From the NCBI RefSeq assembly GCF_009664975.1, contig NZ_WJXB01000002.1:970250-1034249 (forward strand): a stretch of 64,000 bases of DNA. Reading direction: 5' to 3'. Below, in pieces: positions 44,319 to 53,561 of the stretch. The position numbers and the translations under genes were made by a program. The stretch is from Paenibacillus monticola. GTDB lineage: Bacteria; Bacillota; Bacilli; Paenibacillales; Paenibacillaceae. The notes under the pieces were generated by a model. The model saw nothing but the letters and a program-made list of their open reading frames with translations. It made no database searches and was not told where the DNA came from. How positions within the stretch are numbered: the first letter of the stretch is position 1; every line of letters begins with the position of its first letter.

Positions 44319-44949
44319 GATTGTTTCCTCCTGTAGTCGTCGTTGTGTACGTCGGTTTCGCCCAAATCAGGTGAGCCATGTTGAGCCAGAAGTTCTCCAC
44401 CTGCTCGATTTGGATACCGGACTCTCGAATGAGCCCTATAATATCTCTTGTATGATGACATCCATATATACGGTATAACAGCGGATTCAATCCTTTTTGG
44501 AGAGCAGCCACTGCGAAGTTAGAACTGATCCCGTGCTCCATCAAAAGAATCTGCCCATCGGGCTTGCACCAGCGATTGATATCATCCAACACCTTTAAGG
44601 GGTTATTATAGCTGCATAATGATAACGTCGAAACAATAGTATCAAAGGATTGATCTGGGAAGTCTATTTCTTCAATATCAGCACATTTAAAATGAGCATC
44701 CAACCCATGATTTTGTGCTGCCCCCTTGGCTTTCGCAAGCATGGCTTCACTGAAATCCGTTGCCGTAATCTTTACATCGCGCGGATAAAAGGGGAAGTTC
44801 GCACCCGCCCCTACAGCTAGCTCAAGCACTTCACCCTTTGCATGACTTAACAGATGCTTACGCCATCGTTGTTGCTTCGGGTCCTCTCTTTGCTTCTCGT
44901 ATTGATCGGCTTGCTTATCAAAGATGCGAATTAACTTCTGCTTCTCCAC
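44293..44949 (-). CDS. Class I SAM-dependent methyltransferase
   Basis: The 218-residue protein has the Rossmann methyltransferase motif I VLELAVGAGANFPFYP, the acidic motif II with TATDFSEAML, and FDTIVSTLSLCSYNNP. The shape is UbiE/COQ5-like (methyltransferase type 11 or 25). The substrate is unknown; small lipid or quinone-like molecules are typical. It overlaps the downstream response regulator gene by 26 bases. Confidence 0.85.
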   Translation of the reverse strand: MEKQKLIRIFDKQADQYEKQREDPKQQRWRKHLLSHAKGEVLELAVGAGANFPFYPRDVKITATDFSEAMLAKAKGAAQNHGLDAHFKCADIEEIDFPDQSFDTIVSTLSLCSYNNPLKVLDDINRWCKPDGQILLMEHGISSNFAVAALQKGLNPLLYRIYGCHHTRDIIGLIRESGIQIEQVENFWLNMAHLIWAKPTYTTTTTGGNNHVTTSVIN

Positions 44950-44966
44950 GTTCTCCCACCTTACTA

Positions 44967-45572
44967 TTAATTGTCGCTTTCGAAAAGGGGATAGATATCC
45001 ACCTTCCAGATATTATCTTCTTTTTTTAATCCATAAATAATTGAACTTGTAAAAGAACCTATACTTGCAGTAATCACAACTCCCAGTTCGTTCTCCTTAA
45101 CCGTATCCTCTTGCACTTTAATGGAGTCATAATATCTATAACTCAGAGCTGTTTCCAGCTCTTTATTCATGACCTCCGCATAATATTTTGTTCTAAAAAT
45201 ATCAGCATCAGGTAACGAACCATCATCATAGGTAATAGGGTAAATGACATCCACATCTCCCATTGCAGCAGCTTGAAGGTACACCAGCAACATTTCTTCG
45301 GGAGAGAATGTCTGTAAATGGCGGATTTCTTTGTCGCTGACAAATAGCTCGTATTCCTTCAACCTCTCCTCTGGCAATTGCTCTAGATAAGAGAACGGCT
45401 TCTTGGGCTCTGCTGCATTATTGGCCACAACGGCTTCTTCAGTGACAGTGGGCTGTGCTGTAACAACAGCAATCGGTGTAACTTCAACGGTATCGGTGTT
45501 ATCTGCAAAACACCCTGTAAGCAGTGAAAAGGAAGCTATTGTTACGAGTGAAAGTAAGATTGACTTGTTCAT
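44967..45572 (-). CDS. Putative lipoprotein
   Basis: The 201-residue protein has a lipoprotein signal (ILLSLVTIASFSLLTGC, Cys21) and is otherwise hydrophilic. A low-complexity stretch rich in Val, Thr and Ala follows the Cys, as a spacer from the membrane. The rest (EQLPEERLKEYELFVSDKEI, then SFTSSIIYGLKKEDNIWKVD) resembles small NTF2-like or DUF4829-type folds, but I cannot name the family. It lies 17 bases upstream of the methyltransferase gene. Confidence 0.8.
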   Translation of the reverse strand: MNKSILLSLVTIASFSLLTGCFADNTDTVEVTPIAVVTAQPTVTEEAVVANNAAEPKKPFSYLEQLPEERLKEYELFVSDKEIRHLQTFSPEEMLLVYLQAAAMGDVDVIYPITYDDGSLPDADIFRTKYYAEVMNKELETALSYRYYDSIKVQEDTVKENELGVVITASIGSFTSSIIYGLKKEDNIWKVDIYPLFESDN

Positions 45573-45652
45573 AAATGGCTATCATCACCTCCAGTAAACA
45601 TTACCATAATTGGGTATTTAATTCCCTCATTTTTGACAACTAATCTTAATTC

Positions 45653-45705
45653 ATATCTGGCTGCAAATGGAGACTAAGATCCATAACGAAGGCTAGGCTT
45701 CAGCT
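45653..45705 (+). pseudogene. Short decayed copy of a spoVR segment
   Basis: About 50 bases match the interior of the intact spoVR gene at 47350-47400: CTGCAAATGGAGACTAAGAT and ACGAAGGCTAGGCTTC here, against CCGCAGATGGAGACTAAGAT and ACGAAGGCTGGGCTTC there. In the spoVR frame this reads QMETKIHNEG-stop-AS, where spoVR has [13 protein letters not shown], so a Trp codon has become a stop. No more of spoVR is recognisable on either side. Confidence 0.6.
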
Positions 45706-45720
45706 AAGGTGCCTAGATTC

Positions 45721-45762
45721 GAAAAAACAAAAATAGCCAGTCGAGAATATATCTCGCCGGCT
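45721..45762 (-). terminator. Terminator of the Uma2-family gene
   Basis: AGCCAGTCGAGA pairs with TCTCGCCGGCT (one bulge). On the minus strand it is followed by ATTTTTGTTTTTT. It lies 14 bases after the stop codon. Confidence 0.75.
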
Positions 45763-45776
45763 GATTATGTTTGTTG

Positions 45777-46340
45777 TTAAAGACTAAATAACGTGTGCAT
45801 TGGAATTTGTAAATCTTTAAAGACAATAGATTTAATCGTTTCCTGCTCCGTATATAAATTACGCACCTGGTAACTGCCATCCTCCAAAGTATATACATGA
45901 ACCGTTCGATTCCCAGGATCAACAATCCAATACTCCTGAACTCCATACTTCTGATATAAGTTGAACTTCTCATTAAAGTCCTTCAATGCAGTGGAAGGTG
46001 ACAGCACTTCAATAATTAGGATCGGGGCACCGTTACAGCCGTTCTTGGATATTTGGTCCTTCGAACAAACAACTGAAAGATCCGGTTGGGTGACTTGATC
46101 GGGTGATTGAACCTCTTCACTTTCACTAAAAAACACATCAAACGGAGCCACAAACACATAGCAACTCCGATTTTGGAAGAATGTCCGTAGGGCGAAATGA
46201 AGTTCTCCTACAATAAATTGATGCAATGAGGTCGGAGCTGGAGACATATTATGGGCTTTGCCGTTAATTAACTCCCAAGTTCCCTCCCATGTCAGCCAAT
46301 CTTGATAGGTATGGATTTTCTTCTCATCTGGATTTGACAC
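45777..46340 (-). CDS. Uma2-family (DUF820) putative endonuclease
   Basis: The 187-residue protein fits the Uma2/DUF820 family: TYQDWLTWEGTWELINGKAH at the start, LHQFIVGELHFAL, then QPDLSVVCSKDQI and APILIIEVLSPSTALKDFNE (Asp and Glu of the PD-(D/E)XK core) and KYGVQEYWIVDP. The family is abundant in cyanobacteria and many Firmicutes; the fold is nuclease-like but the role is unknown. It stands alone, with an RBS near 46350 and a terminator downstream. Confidence 0.92.
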   Translation of the reverse strand: MSNPDEKKIHTYQDWLTWEGTWELINGKAHNMSPAPTSLHQFIVGELHFALRTFFQNRSCYVFVAPFDVFFSESEEVQSPDQVTQPDLSVVCSKDQISKNGCNGAPILIIEVLSPSTALKDFNEKFNLYQKYGVQEYWIVDPGNRTVHVYTLEDGSYQVRNLYTEQETIKSIVFKDLQIPMHTLFSL

Positions 46341-46574
46341 AATGTTCGACCTCCTTCTGATATGCGTTTACACTTCATTTACGGAATCCAGCTTCCTTGA
46401 ATTATATCATATACACCGCATGAATCTCATTCATGAAATACGGTTTCTAATCATCTTACATTTGCAGAAATCCCCGAAAGTAGGCCTTTTCCAATCATAC
46501 TCCCCTCCTCCCACCCATATACATAAGAAGAACAGTTCTGGCTGCATTGCAGCGAACAGGAAGGAGATTAGTTC

Positions 46575-47966
46575 ATGCCCACTGATGAAATCAACGCGCT
46601 AGAGCGGGCCATTGCCGAGATTACAGAAATCGCTACGGGGTTTGGTCTGGATTTTTATCCAATGCGTTATGAAATATGTCCTGCCGATATTATTTATACG
46701 TTTGGTGCTTATGGGATGCCGACCCGGTTCGGGCATTGGAGCTTTGGCAAAACCTTTCATAAAATGAAGTCCCAGTACGATTTCGGCCTGAGCAAAATAT
46801 ACGAGCTCGTCATTAACTCCAATCCGTGTTACGCCTTCCTGTTGGACGGAAACTCGCTGGTCCAGAATAAGCTGATTGTGGCCCACGTGCTGGCGCACTG
46901 CGATTTTTTCAAAAACAATATGCGGTTCTCGATAACCAACCGTGATATGGTCGAGAGCATGGCAGCCACAGCGGACCGGATTGCTGGCTATTCAGTGACT
47001 TATGGGACGGATGCGGTAGAGAGCTTCATCGATTCAGTGCTGGCGGTGCAAGAGCATATTGACCCCAGTCTGATCCAACCGCGCAAGCTCGGCAAGACCC
47101 ACCTGCTGGAAGCCAAAATGAAGGAGCGCAAGGACACCCCACCCGGCAGCGTAAGACCCGCCAATCCCTACAATGAATTATGGGATCTAGATAAAAGTAC
47201 TGACGACCAGGATACAGAATCTAATGGCAGCCGTGCTTTCCCGCCTGAACCGGAGAAGGATATCGTCTGGTTCATTCAACAGTATTCCACCGTGCTGGAG
47301 GATTGGCAGCGCGACATTATGACCATGCTGCATGACGAGATGCTCTACTTCTGGCCGCAGATGGAGACTAAGATCATGAACGAAGGCTGGGCTTCGTACT
47401 GGCACCAACGCATCATGCGCGAGCTCGACCTGACGGTAGAGGAAACGGTAGAATACGCCAAGCTGAATTCCTCAGTGGTGCAACCCTCTCGCCAGAGTCT
47501 GAACCCTTACTATTTGGGGCTGAAAATCTTCGAAGATATCGAACGACGTTGGGACCGCGACAAAATCTTCGAGGTGCGCGAGCTGGAATCGGATACCTCT
47601 TTTATCCGCAGCTATCTGTCCAAAGAGCTGGTTAACGACCTGGATCTCTATGTATTTGAGAAAAAAGGACCCGAATGGAAAATCACCGACAAAGCCTGGG
47701 AAAATGTACGTGACCAGTTGGTGCTGGCGCGAGTTAATGGCGGATCTCCCTACCTGGTCATTCAGGACGCTGACTTTGAGCGCAACGGCGAACTGCTTAT
47801 TGTTCACCGCTACGAGAGCATTGAACTGGACTTGAAGTATCTGGAGCGCACACTACCGCATATTTACAAGCTATGGGGGCGGGCTGTACATCTGCAGACC
47901 GTGGTCGAGGATAAAAAAGCGCAGTTCTCGTATGACGGCAAGAAGGTGCAACGGAAATTTGTGTGA
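46575..47966 (+). CDS. spoVR: Stage V sporulation protein R (SpoVR)
   Basis: The 463-residue protein matches SpoVR along its length, with [20 protein letters not shown] and [15 protein letters not shown] near the start, [16 protein letters not shown] in the middle and [20 protein letters not shown] later. SpoVR is needed for normal spore cortex in Bacillus and forms a stationary-phase set with the kinase-like PrkA and YhbH. prkA lies 0.9 kb away on the other strand (48874-50769); yhbH is not in the window. AAGGAGATTAGTTC precedes ATG. A strong terminator follows. Confidence 0.95.
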   Translation: MPTDEINALERAIAEITEIATGFGLDFYPMRYEICPADIIYTFGAYGMPTRFGHWSFGKTFHKMKSQYDFGLSKIYELVINSNPCYAFLLDGNSLVQNKLIVAHVLAHCDFFKNNMRFSITNRDMVESMAATADRIAGYSVTYGTDAVESFIDSVLAVQEHIDPSLIQPRKLGKTHLLEAKMKERKDTPPGSVRPANPYNELWDLDKSTDDQDTESNGSRAFPPEPEKDIVWFIQQYSTVLEDWQRDIMTMLHDEMLYFWPQMETKIMNEGWASYWHQRIMRELDLTVEETVEYAKLNSSVVQPSRQSLNPYYLGLKIFEDIERRWDRDKIFEVRELESDTSFIRSYLSKELVNDLDLYVFEKKGPEWKITDKAWENVRDQLVLARVNGGSPYLVIQDADFERNGELLIVHRYESIELDLKYLERTLPHIYKLWGRAVHLQTVVEDKKAQFSYDGKKVQRKFV

Positions 47967-48004
47967 AGGGTTTAATGCAGCCAAGCCGAAGATGAAACCA
48001 AGAA

Positions 48005-48046
48005 AAAACGACTGGGCCGTCCTTTTATGGACGGCCCAGTCGTTTT
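48005..48046 (+). terminator. Terminator of spoVR
   Basis: AAAACGACTGGGCCGTCC pairs perfectly with GGACGGCCCAGTCGTTTT around TTTTAT. It lies 38 bases after the spoVR stop. Confidence 0.93.
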
Positions 48047-48129
48047 CATCCCTCTAACTTCATGAGGATATTCACTTTTTAAGGAATATAATGTAAAATA
48101 TATGGATAACAACTCTAGGTGGTGATTCT

Positions 48130-48654
48130 ATGTCCAGTAACCGCTATAGTTCCAAAGAAGAATTGAAAGAAGCTGTTCATACCGGATATTTGCTATTGAA
48201 TGATGAATATAAAGGAATAGACAACAGCCAAAAAGATATTCGGCTTCCTGAAACAGATAAAACGCCTGCCGAAATTATCGCCTATCAGCTTGGATGGCTC
48301 AATCTCGTGATGGGATGGGACAGGGATGAAAAAGCAGGGAAAACAGTTATCATGCCTGCCCCAAATTACAAGTGGAACCGATTAGGAGACCTAAATCAAT
48401 TATTCTACGTTACTTACTCCTCCTATTCTTTAAACGAGTTACTGCACTTGTTTAAGGAGACGGAGCAGCAATGGTTGGATTGGATCGATTCATTAAACGA
48501 TAAAGAACTTTTTACCCAAGGCATACATAAATGGACTGGCGATAATCCAAACTGGCCATTGGCTAAATGGATTCATATCAATTCAGTCGCACCATTTAAA
48601 TCATTTAGAGCTAAACTTCGTAAATGGAAGAAGGAACAACAGGCAAACATATAA
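48130..48654 (+). CDS. ClbS/DfsB-family four-helix-bundle protein
   Basis: The 174-residue protein fits the ClbS/DfsB family (DUF1706), with SSKEELKEAVHTGYLLLNDE at the start, KTPAEIIAYQLGWLNLVMGW and NRLGDLNQLFYVTYSSYSL in the middle, and KWIHINSVAPFKSFRAKLRK at the end. ClbS itself protects against colibactin as a cyclopropane hydrolase; most members are unstudied. The ATG follows GGTGGTGATTCT. It is monocistronic, between spoVR and prkA. Confidence 0.9.
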   Translation: MSSNRYSSKEELKEAVHTGYLLLNDEYKGIDNSQKDIRLPETDKTPAEIIAYQLGWLNLVMGWDRDEKAGKTVIMPAPNYKWNRLGDLNQLFYVTYSSYSLNELLHLFKETEQQWLDWIDSLNDKELFTQGIHKWTGDNPNWPLAKWIHINSVAPFKSFRAKLRKWKKEQQANI

Positions 48655-48680
48655 AACCTGAATAGTTGAGGTTCACACTT

Positions 48681-48709
48681 GGCAGACTGTAGTGCCGCTA
48701 TTTCACTTT
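48681..48709 (+). repeat. Short dispersed repeat, copy A
   Basis: GGCAGACTGTAGTGCCGCTA followed by TTTCACTTT matches 51995-52023 (GGCGGACTGTACAGACGCTA, TTTCACTTT) with a few changes over 29 bases. Both copies lie in gene-free DNA. Confidence 0.55.
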
Positions 48710-48833
48710 TAAAGGGGTGAGATAGAGCCAAAAAAATTACAAAATAATATATAACGAGCGTTACATTCCCTAATAGAACACAATGAAACTCAGAGATTCT
48801 CAATGGTTAACAGCATCCCGCTCTGCACAAAAA

Positions 48834-48854
48834 ACGGACCCTTATTGGGTCCGT
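48834..48854 (-). terminator. Terminator of prkA
   Basis: ACGGACCC pairs with GGGTCCGT around TTATT; on the minus strand TTTTTTG follows. It lies 20 bases after the prkA stop. Confidence 0.85.
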
Positions 48855-48873
48855 CAGTATCCATACTTTTTCA

Positions 48874-50769
48874 TTACCGATTCAGCAAGCTCCCCACATA
48901 CTTCAGCAGCTCATTCGCGCAGATTGGGCAGTAACTATGTCCGTCAATAAGTCTGGCGCAGACCTCGTTAATCCGCTTCAGCTGGCTCTCATCCGGTGTT
49001 TTGGAGGAGGTGGTAATCTTGACGATATCCTTGAGGTCGGTAAACAGCTTCTTCTCAATCGCTTCGCGCAGCCGATCGTGATTGTTGTATTCGAACTTTT
49101 TCCCTTTACGGGAGTAAGCAGAGATGCGAATCAGGATCTCTTCACGGAAAGCCTTCTTGGCGTTCTCGGAGATGCCGATCTGCTCTTCAATGGAGCGCAT
49201 CAGCCGCTCATCCGGCTCCATCTCCTCATCCGTCAGCGGGTCACGGATTTTGGACCAGTTGCAGAAGGCTTCGATGTTATCGAGATAATTCTCGAACAAC
49301 GTCTTGGCTGACTCCTCGAAGGAGTAGACGAAGGCCTTTTGCACTTCGCTTTTGGCCAATATATCATACTCCTTGCGGGCGATGGAGATAAAATTCAAAT
49401 ACCGCTCGCGTTCCTCCTTTGTAATGGAAGGATGCTGATCCAGGCCGTCCTTGATCGCCCGCAGCACATCGAGTGCGTTCATGCACTGCAGGTCCCCTTT
49501 GATCAGGGCGCTGGAAATACGATTAATGACATAACGCGGATCGATACCGGACATCCCTTCATCCAGATATTCCGTCTGCATCTCCTTGAGATCGGCCTCT
49601 TTATAGCCCTCGACCTCTTCACCGTCATACATGCGCAGCTTCTTGATCAGATCCATGCCCTGCTTCTTGCTCTCCTTCAGACGGGTGAGAATAGAGAAAA
49701 TCGCCGCGGCACGCAGCGCATGCGGGGCAATATGCACATGATTCATATCACTTTGGGCGATCAGCTTCGCGTAGATTTTTTCCTCTTCCGATACTCTCAG
49801 GTTATAGGGTACAGGCATAACAATCATACGGGATTGGAGTGCTTCATTTTTTTTGTTAGAGATAAAGGATTTATACTCTGTCTCATTCGTATGTGCAATG
49901 ATAAGCTCATCCGCACTGATTAGCGCGAACCGTCCTGCCTTGAAGTTACCCTCTTGGGTCAGTGACAGCAGGTTCCAGAGGAATTTCTCATCGCATTTCA
50001 GCATTTCCTGAAATTCCATCAGACCACGGTTGGCTTTGTTCAACTCCCCATCGAAACGATAAGCGCGTGGATCGGATTCGGAACCGAATTCAGTAATGGT
50101 GGAGAAGTCGATGCTGCCGGTCAGGTCGGCGATATCTTGTGATTTTGGATCAGATGGACTGAAGGTACCAATCCCTACTCGCTCTTCCTCCGACAAAAGC
50201 ACCCGCACCACCGGCACCTGCTCGATATCGCCCTTGTATTCATTCTTCAGCCGCATCTGGCAGGAAGGGCATAGATTGCCCTCAATGCGCACACTCAGCT
50301 CCTTCTCGATCTCTGGGCGCAGCTCCAAGGGAATTAAATGCAGTGGGTCCTCGTGCATCGGGCAGGCCTCAATTGCGTATACCGCCCCTGCATCCGTGCG
50401 CGAATATTGCTCCAGCCCGCGCTTGAGCAGGGTGACCAGTGTGGACTTGCCTCCACTGACGGGTCCCATCAGCAGCAGTATCCGTTTACGTACGTCAAGC
50501 CGCCGCGCTGCAGAATGAAAGTATTCCTCCACCAGCTTTTCAACCGCACGATCGAGTCCAAATATCTCCTGCTCAAAAAACTTATACCGCTTGCGTCCGT
50601 TTATGTCCTCTACGCCGTGAGACTTGATCATGTCGTACACACGGGAATGAGCAGTTTTGGCGGGAGAAGGATCTTTTCTAAGCAGTTCTATATACTCCTT
50701 GAAGGTTCCTCTCCATGCCAAACGATCGTTCTCAGCCCGGTATGTTGCTATACGCTCAAAAATATCCAT
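48874..50769 (-). CDS. prkA: PrkA, AAA+ protein of the serine kinase PrkA family
   Basis: The 631-residue protein matches PrkA/YeaG throughout. It has KRYKFFEQEIFGLDRAVEKL, a Walker A GPVSGGKST (near 104-112), a Cys pair ACPMHEDP and LCPSCQMRL, the block LNKANRGLMEFQEMLKCDEK, and the C-terminal PrkA kinase-like domain. It was named as a serine kinase and has been linked to sporulation through sigma-K; some work describes it as an AAA+ Lon-like protease. In Bacillus it works with SpoVR and YhbH; spoVR lies convergent nearby. The start ATG lies after GAGGAGGCAGCGAGCC on the minus strand. Confidence 0.95.
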   Translation of the reverse strand: MDIFERIATYRAENDRLAWRGTFKEYIELLRKDPSPAKTAHSRVYDMIKSHGVEDINGRKRYKFFEQEIFGLDRAVEKLVEEYFHSAARRLDVRKRILLLMGPVSGGKSTLVTLLKRGLEQYSRTDAGAVYAIEACPMHEDPLHLIPLELRPEIEKELSVRIEGNLCPSCQMRLKNEYKGDIEQVPVVRVLLSEEERVGIGTFSPSDPKSQDIADLTGSIDFSTITEFGSESDPRAYRFDGELNKANRGLMEFQEMLKCDEKFLWNLLSLTQEGNFKAGRFALISADELIIAHTNETEYKSFISNKKNEALQSRMIVMPVPYNLRVSEEEKIYAKLIAQSDMNHVHIAPHALRAAAIFSILTRLKESKKQGMDLIKKLRMYDGEEVEGYKEADLKEMQTEYLDEGMSGIDPRYVINRISSALIKGDLQCMNALDVLRAIKDGLDQHPSITKEERERYLNFISIARKEYDILAKSEVQKAFVYSFEESAKTLFENYLDNIEAFCNWSKIRDPLTDEEMEPDERLMRSIEEQIGISENAKKAFREEILIRISAYSRKGKKFEYNNHDRLREAIEKKLFTDLKDIVKITTSSKTPDESQLKRINEVCARLIDGHSYCPICANELLKYVGSLLNR

Positions 50770-50926
50770 GGCTCGCTGCCTCCTCTTGCGCTCCTATTGC
50801 CCCAATCGCATTCAAAAGTGTACTACATACCTATGCGGCGAGCCCGGAATAGTTGACCTCTTTTTTGCTGTGCTATAATAGAGAATCAATAAATCCGCAG
50901 GAAAAAAGGCACGGGAGTGACGATGT

Positions 50927-51805
50927 ATGGCGATACGACATGAAACGGAGCTGTATGCTCCTTTGAAGGTTTTTTTTGAGCAGCAGGGTTATGTCATTAA
51001 AGGTGAGGTACGCACCTGTGATTTGGTAGGTGTGAAGGAGAACGAGGAGCAGCCACTCATTGTGGAGATGAAAAAATCATTCAACCTTGCCTTGCTGCTG
51101 CAAGGCGTTGAACGGTTGCGACTAAGCCCTACCGTATATCTCGCAGTGGAACGCGTTCGAGATAAGAAAGGCGCGGTGAACCAGCGCTGGGGTGAACTCA
51201 GCGGGCTGTGCCGCCGCCTCGGTCTCGGGCTGATCACCGTGACCTTTTACAAGACCAAGCCGCCGGTAGTTGAGGTTCTCGTCCTTCCGGACGAGACCTT
51301 GCCACTGCAGCGCAGCGGCGGACGGCGGCGTGAGCGGCTGCTGCTGGAGTTCCGCGAGCGCAGCGGCGACTACAATACCGGCGGCAGCACAGGCGTCAAG
51401 CTTGTCACCGCCTACCGCGAGAAAGCGCTGCGCGTGGCGCTGGCGCTGCAGGCCGCGGAAGTGGAGGCGCAGCTGTCGGCGCTGCGCCAACAGAGTGGCG
51501 TGGCGGCAGACCCCACTACTCCAGCTGAGGCTGGAGTAGTGGGAAGAGCCGCCGAGCGTAGAGTGGGCCGCACAGCGACGCCCACCAGCGGCACCGCTGG
51601 CGCGGCTAAGCCAGCCGGCATCTCGCCCGCGGAGCTGCGCAAGCGCAGCGGGGTCCCGAACGCGGCGCTCATGCTGCAGCACAACTACTACGGCTGGTTC
51701 TCCCGTGTTACCCGCGGTCGGTACATACTGACAACCGCAGGAGCAGCCGCGTTGATTGAATATGCTGCCATAGCGGAGACCAGTGCCGCACGCGGTGAGC
51801 GATGA
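50927..51805 (+). CDS. DUF2161 family PD-(D/E)XK-type protein
   Basis: The 292-residue protein begins with a nuclease-like domain: HETELYAPLKVFFEQQGYVI, then VRTCDLVGVKENEEQPLIVE followed by MKKS, the Asp...Glu-x-Lys core of the PD-(D/E)XK fold, and LGLGLITVTF. This is DUF2161 (putative phosphodiesterase). Residues about 205-240 are a low-complexity Ala/Thr/Pro linker in unusually GC-rich DNA (51300-51660), containing a perfect hairpin at 51512-51543. A C-terminal helical part (ELRKRSGVPNAALMLQHNYY and WFSRVTRGRYILTTAGAAAL) may bind nucleic acid. It is divergent from prkA, with GGGAGTGACG upstream of ATG. Confidence 0.88.
   Translation: MAIRHETELYAPLKVFFEQQGYVIKGEVRTCDLVGVKENEEQPLIVEMKKSFNLALLLQGVERLRLSPTVYLAVERVRDKKGAVNQRWGELSGLCRRLGLGLITVTFYKTKPPVVEVLVLPDETLPLQRSGGRRRERLLLEFRERSGDYNTGGSTGVKLVTAYREKALRVALALQAAEVEAQLSALRQQSGVAADPTTPAEAGVVGRAAERRVGRTATPTSGTAGAAKPAGISPAELRKRSGVPNAALMLQHNYYGWFSRVTRGRYILTTAGAAALIEYAAIAETSAARGER
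51512..51543. repeat. Perfect 14-base hairpin inside the DUF2161 gene
   Basis: CCCACTACTCCAGC and GCTGGAGTAGTGGG are perfectly complementary around TGAG. It keeps the reading frame and encodes TTPAEAGVVG in the linker of the DUF2161 protein. Confidence 0.9.
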
Positions 51806-52274
51806 TCTCCCGTGTCTTCAAGTCCAGCCCACACCAGGCGGCCCGACAAGACAAACAGCAAGCTCCCGATAACCGGAAGCTTGCTATTTGTCTCCTATGC
51901 ATATCTAAATAATGACTCAACAACAACATTAGTGGTTGACGAATTCGAGCGAACGAATGCACAACGAGGCTGTTTTTACTTTTCACCTCTGCTCGGCGGA
52001 CTGTACAGACGCTATTTCACTTTCGAACAGGTATAAGGAGCAGGATGCGGACACAGAGGACACTATCGAAGCAGAAACAGTCCCTTTTACGAGGAAATCT
52101 GGTTAATAACGTCTCTGGCGTCCGTTAAACTCCCAAATCTCCTGATTTCCAGTAAATAAGCGCTTCTCAGTCCGGTTCCCGGCTTATGCTCTATTTCCCT
52201 TTAGCCATCCATCCGAATATCACAATCACCGCTGCAAACAGGCTACACTGACGTTGTCTATTAACTATTCCCCT
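51806..52274. other. Intergenic stretch with a dispersed repeat
   Basis: This 469-base gap holds a terminator-like stem (AGCTCCCGATAACCGGAAGCT, about 51862-51882), and at 51995-52023 the second copy of the short repeat seen at 48681. The rest (about 52040-52200) looks like noncoding Paenibacillus-type repeat DNA, but I see no gene in it. Confidence 0.55.
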
Positions 52275-53492
52275 TTAACTGCGAGCAGTAAATTCAGTAA
52301 CCGCCTCGCTCATCAGATTCATACCCAACAGCAGCTCATCCCGGCCGGGATGACTGAAATTAAGACGAATGTAATTCGCCCCCCCATCCACGCTGCACAA
52401 GGGTCCCGGTAAAAAAGCGACTCCCTTACCCAGTGCACATTTCAGCAACGCCAGTGCATCAAGCCCCACTGGCAGCGAAACCCAGAGGAACATGCCACCG
52501 TCTGGCATGTCATAGGAGCTGTTCTTCCACGCTGGGCGCTTAAGCAGCTCGGCCATCAGCTTCAGCCGCGTATTATATTCGCGGTTTAAGAGGGCGATAT
52601 GCTCACGCAGATCGAAGGCAGAAGCGTCCAGCAAATGATGCAGCAGCCGCTGATTGAGTGTGCTCGACTGCCAATCCGCCATCTGCTTGGCGGCAGTCAT
52701 CATACCAATCAGTTCCCGACTGCCTGCCGCCCAGCCCGTCCGCAGCGCAGGCGCGACTGTCTTGCTGAAAGAGCCGATATACAGCACATGCCCACCCGTG
52801 CTTACATTTTCCAGCGCATACAGGGATGGGTACTTTTTGCCAGGTGGCTCGCCATGTCTCTGGAAATGCAGATCGCCGTAGGAGTCGTCTTCCACAATCA
52901 GAACGTTATACGAGGCACATAGCTCCAGCACTTCCATACGCCTCTGCAGACTCCAGAGAATTCCGCTGGGATTCGTAAAACTCGGCGTGGCGAACAGCAT
53001 CTTCGGGCGATGCTGCTGAATCTGCCTGCGCAAATGATCCGGCAGCAGCCCTTCGCGATCGCCCTGCACCGGGATAATAACAGCCCCTTGCATCCGGAGT
53101 GCTTGCAGAAAACCAGGAGAGGTTGGATTCTCCACCAGCACACGATCTCCAGGGTCAATGTACACTCGTGACAGCAAATCAACCGCCTGCTGACTCCCTG
53201 TTGTCAACAGAACTCCACCCTCCGTAACCTTTACCCCTTTAGCTGTGAGCCAGTCCCCGGTAAGCCAGTCCCTTAGCGGTGCATACCCTTCAGGATCTCC
53301 ATATTGGAGGGCACCGGCATCAGCGGATATTACTGTAGATGCCGCTTCCGCAAGCAGTGACAATGGAAACAGTTCTTCCGCGGGCAGTTCTTCAGCCAAC
53401 GATATCAATGAGCCCCTCCGCATTTGCGTACGAATACTAAGCTGTGGTGAAGATAAAAGCGTATGCGCGCGAGCAGAAAACTCATATTTCAT
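52275..53492 (-). CDS. PLP-dependent aminotransferase (class I/II, MocR-like without DNA-binding part)
   Basis: The 405-residue protein is a fold-type I aminotransferase. It has ALQYGDPEGYAPLRDWL (about 70-86), TTGSQQAVDLLSRVYIDPGD, FATPSFTNPSGILWS, EDDSYGDLHF and the PLP lysine in YIGSFSKTVAPALRTGWAAG. It resembles 2-aminoadipate/LysN-type and MocR C-terminal domains, but it lacks a GntR helix-turn-helix. The amino acid handled is unknown. The start was set at ATG 53492, behind GGGAAAGGGGG, rather than an earlier in-frame GTG. The LuxR-type regulator gene follows upstream by 69 bases on the same strand. Confidence 0.88.
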   Translation of the reverse strand: MKYEFSARAHTLLSSPQLSIRTQMRRGSLISLAEELPAEELFPLSLLAEAASTVISADAGALQYGDPEGYAPLRDWLTGDWLTAKGVKVTEGGVLLTTGSQQAVDLLSRVYIDPGDRVLVENPTSPGFLQALRMQGAVIIPVQGDREGLLPDHLRRQIQQHRPKMLFATPSFTNPSGILWSLQRRMEVLELCASYNVLIVEDDSYGDLHFQRHGEPPGKKYPSLYALENVSTGGHVLYIGSFSKTVAPALRTGWAAGSRELIGMMTAAKQMADWQSSTLNQRLLHHLLDASAFDLREHIALLNREYNTRLKLMAELLKRPAWKNSSYDMPDGGMFLWVSLPVGLDALALLKCALGKGVAFLPGPLCSVDGGANYIRLNFSHPGRDELLLGMNLMSEAVTEFTARS

Positions 53493-53561
53493 GCGAAATC
53501 CCCCTTTCCCTGGTACCAAGAATATTCCAGTCCGAACAGCATTATGTCGTAAGTCAGAGGG

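Noticed and set aside
44293..45572. Idea that the methyltransferase and lipoprotein are part of an antibiotic biosynthesis cluster
   Set aside because: No synthetase, precursor peptide or modification enzyme is near; the adjacent ABC and two-component genes are enough to explain a resistance module.
49339..49923. Plus-strand frame of 194 codons opposite prkA
   Set aside because: Antisense shadow; PrkA motifs on the minus strand are continuous.
51122..51682. Minus-strand frame of 186 codons opposite the DUF2161 gene
   Set aside because: Arises from the GC-rich linker; no family and no ribosome binding site.
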